Assembly: GCA_022385805.1 (NCBI GenBank)
Contig: MU277698.1
Coordinates: 62,001-126,000 of the forward strand
Direction: 5' to 3'
Origin: Pilatotrama ljubarskyi
Lineage: Eukaryota > Basidiomycota > Agaricomycetes > Polyporales > Polyporaceae
DNA length: 64,000 nucleotides
Shown here: positions 57,248 to 64,000 of the stretch, in pieces
How the letters are laid out: each line of letters opens with the position of its first letter
Position numbering within the stretch: position 1 is the stretch's first letter
Position numbers and translations under genes: made by a program
Notes under the pieces: generated by a model
Told to the model about the DNA's origin: nothing
The model's input: only the letters and a program-made list of their open reading frames with translations
Databases searched by the model: none

Positions 57248-59814
57248 TCAGAACATATCGTACGAACGGAACTCGTTCCAGTCCCTATTCACCAATGGAG
57301 ACGCGCCGCCCGTCAACCCGGGCTGTTGCGGCTGAGTCTTCTCCTGCTGCTCTTGATGCTGAACGCCCGAGGATGGCTGCTCGCCTTCGGCGGGAAGTCC
57401 GACGCTCTTCTCACCAGACTGGTGCAGATCTAGCGCGGGCGGGCTGCCAGCGACGAGCGGCGCATGCTCGCCCGGCGGAGGCGTGTGCACCTCCTGTGGT
57501 TCGACCTCCATCTCAGCGTCCGTCTCGCCATGGTCCTGGCTCAACGGCGGCGTCGACGGGCGGCCGGGCTCAGACACGGCGGAAGAGGGCTCTTCGGTCA
57601 CCTCGACGACAGGGACTTCAGGAGCAGCCTCCGAGGTGGCGGGTTCGCCGCAATCCACATCCCCATCCTCAACGGTGGCGGGATCCGCGTGCGAAGGCGG
57701 CTCAATCTCGATATCGACGGGCGGCGCAGGCTCTTCGACGTCAGCGTCTGGAATGTCGATCTCGGGGGTGGGAGGCTGTTGTTCCGGGGCTGACGAATCT
57801 GTAGGAGCAGGAGGCCGCTGCTCAGACGTCGGGCCGTCGACCGGGATGGATGTGGGTTCGCTGACCGAAGGTTTCGATGGGTCCTCGACCTCAGTGTCAG
57901 CGGGCCCCGACTCGCGTTCGACTTCCATCGGGGCAACCTTGGGGATTGACTCCTCGGTGACGGGCTCGGTGTCCATGGGTTGCTGCGAAGGCTGCTCGAG
58001 AGGCTGTTCCGGGGGCTCGACTTGCATCTCCTGCTCCTTCGGGGCCGTGTCCGCTTGGTCTACCGGCGCTTCTGGCTCGGACGTCGGAACAGACGGTTGT
58101 TCTGGCTCTGACTGCTCCTGCTGAGGCTGCTCTTGTAAGGACTGAGCCTGGCGGCCGGTCCACCAGTTCCATACGACGCCCCTCCACCTCTCGACGCGCT
58201 CCGCCTCGCGCTCAACCATACGTGCGAGTTCACGGCGCGCGGCGCGTACACCGGCGTCGCCACGGCTCTCGACAGCATCGAGGGCGCTGAGGATCCGGTT
58301 GAGCTCTTCCTCGTACGCGTGCAGCGAAGCGTTGGTCGGGGTGTACGCGAGCTTCGGAACGTGCTTGAACGGGTCCTCGTGCTGGTCGGCGGCGGAGAGC
58401 GACGGAGAGGGGAGCGCGGCAGAGGGATCGACCGTGACGGTAGTCGGGGGATGCTCGGCGCCGGACGACGTCTCGTAGTCGAGCGTGGTGGGGAGAGTGA
58501 AGTTGGCCCTGGCGGTGAGGAAGCGCCTGCGCAAGGTGGCGATAGACTTCAAAGCAGTCTTGCGAGCGGAGAAGGTGCGGTACGCGTCCTGGATCTTCTC
58601 GGCCGCGCTGACCTGTTCAGGGGTCGGGTTGTCGAGCGGAGGAAGCTTAGGCTTCGGGACGTCTTGCTGCTTAGGCGCTTCCTGCTGCTTGGTCTGAGGC
58701 TTCGCGGGCGCGGGCTTGGGTGATGACTTGGGGGAAGTGATAGGGATGGTCGTGGCAGGGGTGGGCGAAGCGGGTTTCGCAGCAGAGCGGGGCGAAGAGC
58801 CGGGTCGATGCTGAGTATACGCGGTCGCAGGCTCAGTAGAATCTGTCGGTCTCACAGGGCTGCGAGGCGCGGCAGATGCCCTGCGAGGAGCTGGCGGCGT
58901 CGTGCGTGCGCGTGCAGCGCGACCGCTGCGTGCATCTCGGCCTGGTCTCTCCTGCGCAGGCACTGTTAGCGTGTTTCCATCAAGGACTGGCGGAGTCGTC
59001 CAAGACTTACCTTGTCCGAGTCGGACTCTGAACCTGCAGGAACGAAGCCGAAGGCGCGGAGAAGCGGCTCAAGGGTAGCCTGTTGTGCCCGCAACTGGGC
59101 GCGTTCGCGTTCGCGACGAGCGGCCTCCTCCTCCAGCATGGCGCGTCGGAGCCTTTCTTCTTCGATGGCGCGCCGGAGCTTCTCCTCCTCAACGGCGCGC
59201 CTCATACGTTCCTCCTCCAAGAGCTTCCGCCGCTCCGCTTCTTCGCGTTTCCTCTCCTCTTGGATGATGCGACGGAGACGTTCCTCCTCTTGACGGCGAC
59301 GCTCCCTCTCGAGCTCCAGCAGCTCCCGCCGTCTCTGCTCCTCAAGAAGCTCCCTCCTCCGCTGCTCCTCCAGCAACGCGCGCTGACGAGCGTTCAGACC
59401 ATACGGGCTACTGGAGTACTGCGGGCTCGTGGAGAACTGAGGGCTTGGCTGGTACTGGGGCATCGACGAGAACTGAGGGGTCGAGGGATAGCCATACGGA
59501 CGCTGGCTATCCGCGTAGCTGAGAGGGCGTTGCGGGTAGTACGCACCGTCGTCGAGGTCCATGTCGAGGTCGAGGTCGTTGTAGTCCTCGTCGTGGAAGG
59601 AGCTGTACGGTGAAGCGTAGGCTCTCCTGGCGGCGCGAGCGCGAGCGGCGCGCTGGCGGGCCTCTTCCTGTGCGCGTCGAGCGGCGGCGTACTGCTCGCG
59701 GGCAGCACGCTCCTCTGCGAGTGCGCGGAGGTATTCGGCGTCGGATGCTGAGGGCGGGTAAGATGGGTAGGAGCCGTACGCGGAGGATGAGGGGTAGTTG
59801 TAGAGCGGGTACAT
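57248..59814 (-). CDS. IQ-BAG domain co-chaperone
   Basis: Two exons (59814-59011 and 58951-57248) give 835 residues. The start is a Tyr/Ser/Pro-rich region (MYPLYNYPSSSAYGSYPSYP). A long charged coiled coil follows at about residues 140-245, built of repeated LLEEQRRREL and RRAxEEExL units. A Pro/Ala/Lys linker leads to an IQ-like helix (AEKIQDAYRTFSARKTALKS, around residue 350) and then a BAG domain (AYEEELNRILSALDAVESRG, then VRAARRELARMVEREAERVE, around residues 440-490). The last 330 residues are acidic, Pro/Glu/Thr-rich and disordered, ending WNEFRSYDMF. BAG domains bind Hsp70 and promote nucleotide release; the IQ motif would allow calmodulin binding, as in plant BAG proteins. That combination is inferred from sequence only. 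The coiled coil suggests self-association. Confidence 0.82.
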
Positions 59815-59883
59815 GGTGATCGTGTCGTAGAGTCTTGTCGTGGATCGAATGAGCGTATAGGTGAGTGAGGGAACGCGAACGGG

Positions 59884-59899
59884 TATATATTCCTATATA
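59884..59899 (-). promoter_or_regulatory. TATA elements upstream of the BAG gene
   Basis: Two TATATA stretches lie 70-86 bases upstream of the ATG at 59814, in the usual position for fungal TATA boxes. Confidence 0.45.
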
Positions 59900-61145
59900 C
59901 TCACCGTCCAGGCCTCCCCACTTCCAGACATTTCGTCAACCCAGCCCGTTCCAGAAGAGTCCCGAGCCACTCTTTATGGAGCGTCGCTCGGGGCAAACCA
60001 GAACTTTCCAGACATAACCCTAACCCGACCCCAGGGTTTTCTGCATAAGCGCACAAGGCTGGAACTTCGACTGCTTGAGGTTTGCTTGAGGTATGTCCTC
60101 ACCTATGCCCCGTACCGTGCAGGAACGTCTCAGGGCGCAGCACACTGCTTGGTAGAAAGGCAATAACGCGGAAGATACGGAGTAGAATATGTGAAGTCCA
60201 ACATCTACAAAGACGTCGCGGCGGACCACCGTCCCCCTTCCAGGAAAGGAATGTACGTGATGCTGTTACATAGCGTGGCTCTGGACTACGGCCTGCCTGT
60301 GACGATGCACAAGCAGAGAGCATTGAGAGCATCATCAGAGCTTGCAAAGACGCTATATGCTATCGTCTGGATGACAGATCGACCACCTAGCATTCTTGTG
60401 AAGCAGATCCCTGTCTTGCCCCGCTCGGCGACGGACAAACGACGCCATTCACCCTCAGGATTCTGGCCGCTGGTTCGTCCTCCCGACTTTGCAGCGTACA
60501 TTCTCGGTATGTGTACAAGGAGTCCTCTTCTCGCACACAGCCTCCCAGTGAGTGATTGTGCCAGTAGCAAATCTAAATGCGGGTCCGTGACTCCGCGAGG
60601 GTAGGGCAAGGAGCAGGTACTCTCTCAAGGACTTGTCTGCGACGCAGGCGTTTTGCAGGATTGCGGCCAGCGGCCATAGTTCTCGCGTGTCACTTTCAGC
60701 ATGCCTCCCGGTACAGACGTCCCGATACGACTTGGTATGTCCGTTCTGAGCTCATGCTGGCGTCCCACCTGCGACAGAACCAGACAGGCAAGACAAGCTT
60801 AGCTCTTCCGACTGCCCGGGAGAATCGCGTAGACGTCGAAGTGTCGTCAATACGTTTCAGTGTGGATCTTCATCAAATCCGGCCGGCATGCCCTCCTCAG
60901 TCTCACGCCTATTTTCAGAGCATCCGTATGCACTCGGAGCGTTCCTTGAAAAGTCTTCTCGAGCAGAAAGGTTGCGCTCGCCGGAGTTCTCAGCGGCCGA
61001 GCTAATTCAAAGTCCCTGACCTCCGATGACATGCGTGATCTGCCCGGACGTTATATTAGCCCGATGGCCAAAGTGCGGCCTTGGCTCACCTCCCCCTCAC
61101 TCACCTATCGCTCTCGCCTTGTATAGGTGCCTCTACGATATCAGC
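59900..61145. other. Gene-poor stretch between the BAG gene and the DUF6534 fragment
   Basis: About 1.2 kb with short frames only (up to 142 codons) and no recognisable domain. A single CCCTAACCC near 60017-60025 is telomere-like but not repeated. It presumably holds the BAG promoter. Confidence 0.45.
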
Positions 61146-61660
61146 ATGGACACGTCCACGATCCCTATACCGGCGTCTCCAAACCTCAACAACACGTACG
61201 GTGCACTCCTGATCGGCAGCTGTCTCGGATTCATGTCCGTGTGTCAGAACCTTTGGTTTGAACAAGGTATACTCACTGCTGACTTAGGTTGTATGGCCTG
61301 ACTGTACATCAAGCGTATCGTTACCACAAGATGTATCCCAGTGATATCCCGCTACTGAAGGGCTTGGTGAGAAACTCCTCCATTATGATGTGCCAAGCTC
61401 AAGCACAACTTGCAGTCTGAACTGACGCCGGAATAGGTACTGGTGATCTTGTCCGTTTGTAACGTACATAGGCGAGGTATTCCCGCCTAATGATCGTCCG
61501 GCAGGGTGCTTGAGACATTCCACACGACACTCTGGGTCGTCGATACGTGAGCGCATCGATCCGCGTCGCGACAGTGTGTCATGCCGATCTGACCACATCA
61601 GGAAAAATGCGCACATCTACAGTTCGCTATGTACGCTACAGAACCGCAATAGCTGAATTG
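61146..61660 (+). pseudogene. Truncated DUF6534 membrane protein gene
   Basis: The start MDTSTIPIPASPNLNNTYGA, then LLIGSCLGFM, matches the first helix of DUF6534 proteins. After an intron with donor GTCCGT and acceptor TTAG, YGLTVHQAYRYHKMYPSDIP and LLKGL follow, then VLVIL and VLETFHTTLWVVDT. All of these are the expected second and third blocks in the right order with usable splice sites. The next exon reads KNAHIYSSLC and then hits a stop at about 61650. No later family block (FNPA, RTDSLL, LNTRQS) is found before the next gene. About two-thirds of the protein is therefore missing. It is the same family as the gene at 40020-42379, but the two differ considerably, so it is not a recent local copy. 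Confidence 0.7.
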
Positions 61661-62018
61661 CTTGGTCCCGATTGAGGTAGTAGCACGTAGCACTGCATGC
61701 AATCACGTAGCTCTCAGTACCCCTCAATAGCGTGGCTCTGTATTGATGTAGACTTGCACGCCGCTGATATACTGGACCATAACCATCGTTGCTCGAACCT
61801 ACGTAGCACTACAGGTGGTGTATACTTTGGGTCAGGACGTAGCCCAGCTGTCATTCAATACAGACGATAGACGCGCCCGATATCGGGGATTGTAGCGTAA
61901 AGAAAGCTCGCCTCTGATTGAATGACATAGGATTACAGGTCAGGAATCACTATACAATGATATATCACCGTAGGCGTAGACTGGGACGCTCAATCTGAAC
62001 GGTTTCAGACTGTCGCTC
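61661..62018. other. Spacer between the DUF6534 fragment and the DUF6532 gene
   Basis: About 360 bases, AT-richer than average, without any recognised feature. This is where the missing 3' part of the DUF6534 fragment would be expected, and it is not there. Confidence 0.45.
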
Positions 62019-64000
62019 CTAGAGCGTGCTGCCTGCCAGTGGGTCCGCGTCGGAGTCATCCTGTTCTGCTTGAAGCTCGGCTTTTGCCCGTTCCCGAACA
62101 TCCGGTCGAAGGCCATACACGCCCTCTAAGTCCTCGACGGGCTCACCAATCGCTCGCCTACCGAAGCGGAGGTCAGTGGTTCAGGCGGTGCAGAGGCCAG
62201 TTGTCAGCGTAGGGACTCACCGAGCGCGATCATGGAGCTTCTTACGTATCTTCTGGACCTTGTTGACGTCAATGCTCTCCCATTCAGTGAGCTTACTGAG
62301 GTAAGTCTTGTACACAGTGCCGTACGTGTGCTCTGTGAACTCGAGATCGGAGTTATACGTGCCATCTGCCCACTGGTCAATGCAGTAGTGTATCTGATGA
62401 AGGCAATCATTGTGAGGATGTTGACGTTCACGGCGGATATGGGATATACAATAGAGCTTACCACTGTGAAGACAAGAGCGAGCGACGCGAGCGATATCGG
62501 CTCGAATCTGGAGCGGAACTGGGTGCCTAACTTCTGGCCGTTGCTCGGGAACCACGCGTCGCGAATTGCTTGGAATATGACAGGATTTCGCGCAAATCCC
62601 GCCTGAGTTTCGAGGTCCTAGTATGCACGTTGAGCGTCACAGCCCACAACGAGAGTTCGAGTCACTCGAGGGCATTAAGACAACGGATAACATACGCGGT
62701 AATGGAATATCGGGTCCGGGTGCTTGGTGTCGGGGTCTACGTTCATGAGATGTTGGTACTTGAGATAGTTGTTCCTGGTGGCGTCATTGGTCCCATCTTG
62801 TACGAAACCATATGCGGATGCTATGAACGGCCGTATCTTGTCCCTGAGCGCCCCTCGAATGCGTGAAGTGCGGTCCGTAATCTGTCGAGTTTTCAATACC
62901 TGTTGTGGCCGGTGAATGCTCCCCAAAAATGAGTGGATTACTTACCAGCGTGATCACACGATCAGGAAGCTCGTACTGGTCGTCTTCAAGCTGTCCAGAT
63001 TGTACAGCTGACCAGGCTGCAATCGCCCAATGAGTCTGTAACTCGGGCGTCGGGAACGGATCCTCCGTGACGACTCTCGACTCAAAATCCCGTATTGCCT
63101 GGAGGATGAGACGGCGGACGTGGGGATCGTAGTCCTGAGCTTTTGCACTGCCCGTTGGCACCTGATCGTTCCGATAGCGAAGTCGCTTCTTTTGAGGCCT
63201 TGGGTCCGTTTCGTCCTCGTCGATAGACTCTGAACCCGCGCGGCTGCCGGAGGTACCAGTGGTGCGCGGCCGCTTCTTTCGTTGCGCTGGTGCAGAAGCG
63301 TGCTGAGTAGATGCTAACTTCAAGTGGCCTGTGCGCTGCGATGCACCTGGGATGCTCATTAGCTATATATGTCGGCCATTCAACATAGGGGAGTACTCAC
63401 CATCGGTGGCAGCCTGCGCGCCCGCAGTTCCTGCCCCAATAACGTTGTCTTCTGATGGGTTTTCTGGGCTCTCGTTGCTGTGCGGTGCCAGTGCGGGTGG
63501 ACGAGCTGACCCTTCGCGCCGTAGTCGTCCTCGAGGCCCTTCAGTCGTCGTAGCTGCAGTCCCATTGACAACACCAGCTGATTGGAACTAGTAGCCAGCA
63601 TGTGAGTCATTGTAGGCGAGTCCAGGATTGTAACTGGCCAAAAGTGTACGTACCGCAGAGCGGTAGCTGCCGCCTTGCCCAGTCTCCTCATCGTGTTCCT
63701 CACTTTCGTACTCCTCGTCATCCTGGCTGTTGTCTTGATCATCTGACGCCTGTTCTGACTCGCGCCCACCCTCGTTGAGCACATGTACGCAGAACGCCCG
63801 TTACTGGGAATCGACGGCGTACCTTCTGCGCCGTTGTCACGGGCCCTCTTGCCCTTTTTCAGCCTCTTGTTTTGCTTCTCGAGGCGGGCAAGCTTTCGCT
63901 TCATCTTCTGCAACTGGTCTTCCTCTGTCCATACAAAGCTCGTGGTTAGCAAGCTGAGGTCATCGCACATCAACGAAGACACGTCACTGTTCTCCTGCAG
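62019..64000 (-). CDS. DUF6532 family protein, 5' end beyond the window (partial)
   Basis: The C-terminal part of a multi-exon gene. The visible upstream exons encode a basic coiled-coil segment (QLQKMKRKLARLEKQNKRLK) and a very acidic Glu/Asp/Ser stretch. A Lys/Arg-rich linker with candidate nuclear signals (KKRPRT and KKRLRYR) comes next. The DUF6532 core then follows: VRRLILQAIRDFESRVVTED, SRIRGALRDKIRPFIASAYG, YLKYQHLMNVDPDTKHPDPI, AGFARNPVIFQAIRDAWFPS and LASLALVFTV. The end reads HDRARRAIGEPVEDLEGVYG and stops at 62019 after LAGSTL. DUF6532 is common and variable in Agaricomycetes and its role is unknown to me. The acidic-basic, likely nuclear front half suggests a nucleic-acid-linked function, but that is inference. 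Confidence 0.75.

Noticed and set aside
57483..58124. A 213-codon Ser/Gly/Thr-rich plus-strand frame opposite the BAG gene
   Set aside because: It is the complement of the Pro/Glu-rich tail; low-complexity coding sequence produces such frames by composition.
60014..60030. Telomere-like CCCTAACCC sequence
   Set aside because: Only about one and a half units; a similar single match lies near 28077. There is no array, so it is not an interstitial telomere.
1..64000. tRNA, rRNA, CRISPR and transposon signals
   Set aside because: No A/B-box pairs, cloverleaf-like segments, regularly spaced repeats, terminal repeats or transposase/reverse-transcriptase motifs were seen on either strand by eye; a tRNAscan-SE and RepeatMasker run would be needed to exclude weak cases.

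Overview
This window reads as a filamentous basidiomycete, most likely a wood-decay Agaricomycete. Genes are interrupted by many introns of about 50-70 bases with GT(A/G/C)xGT donors and CAG/TAG acceptors, coding regions are GC-rich with C/G-ending codons, and families largely confined to mushroom-forming fungi (DUF6534 membrane proteins, DUF6532 proteins) sit beside housekeeping genes. I found no rRNA, tRNA, CRISPR array or intact transposon.

Layout, left to right. 1-118: the 5' end of a glyceraldehyde-3-phosphate dehydrogenase gene (minus), running off the left edge. 1739-7003: a large Ras-family guanine nucleotide exchange factor (minus). 9026-11813: mitochondrial aconitase (plus). 12198-14042: a DUF1365 protein (plus). 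14175-14781: a small unknown protein (minus). 15203-18104: a Zn2Cys6 transcription factor (minus). 19576-22307 and 23051-25732: a tandem pair of peroxisomal-type alcohol oxidases (minus). 27621-31280: a CRIB-containing PAK-like kinase (plus) with an altered DFG motif. 31756-39706: the ribosome-biogenesis HEAT protein Utp10 (plus). About 40020-42379: a DUF6534 seven-helix membrane protein (minus). 44637-47359: a GMC oxidoreductase broken by one frameshift (plus). 48044-49165: an F-box/LRR-like protein (minus). 49629-53177: the Set2 H3K36 methyltransferase (minus), head to head with 53536-55197, RNA polymerase I subunit A49 (plus). 56430-56824: a small secreted six-cysteine protein (plus). 57248-59814: an IQ-BAG co-chaperone (minus). 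61146-61660: a truncated DUF6534 copy (plus). 62019-64000: a DUF6532 protein (minus) running off the right edge.

Functional themes. Central carbon metabolism (GAPDH, aconitase), Ras/Rho-type signalling (RasGEF, PAK) and ribosome/chromatin functions (Utp10, A49, Set2) form the conserved backbone. The accessory part is oxidative: two alcohol oxidases ending in the PTS1 tripeptide ARL, on the same strand as and next to a Zn2Cys6 regulator, plus a damaged GMC enzyme 19 kb away. Alcohol oxidases of wood-rot fungi oxidise methanol released from lignin and make hydrogen peroxide, so the 15-26 kb block is the most interesting candidate unit. A regulatory link between the transcription factor and the oxidases is inference from position only.

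Exon coordinates in the entries were built by hand from splice signals and reading-frame continuity. Models for GAPDH (start), RasGEF, aconitase, DUF1365, the small unknown protein, the transcription factor, alcohol oxidase copy 2, the kinase, the secreted protein and the BAG gene close exactly in frame. The Utp10, Set2, A49, DUF6534 and DUF6532 models were only checked at selected junctions.
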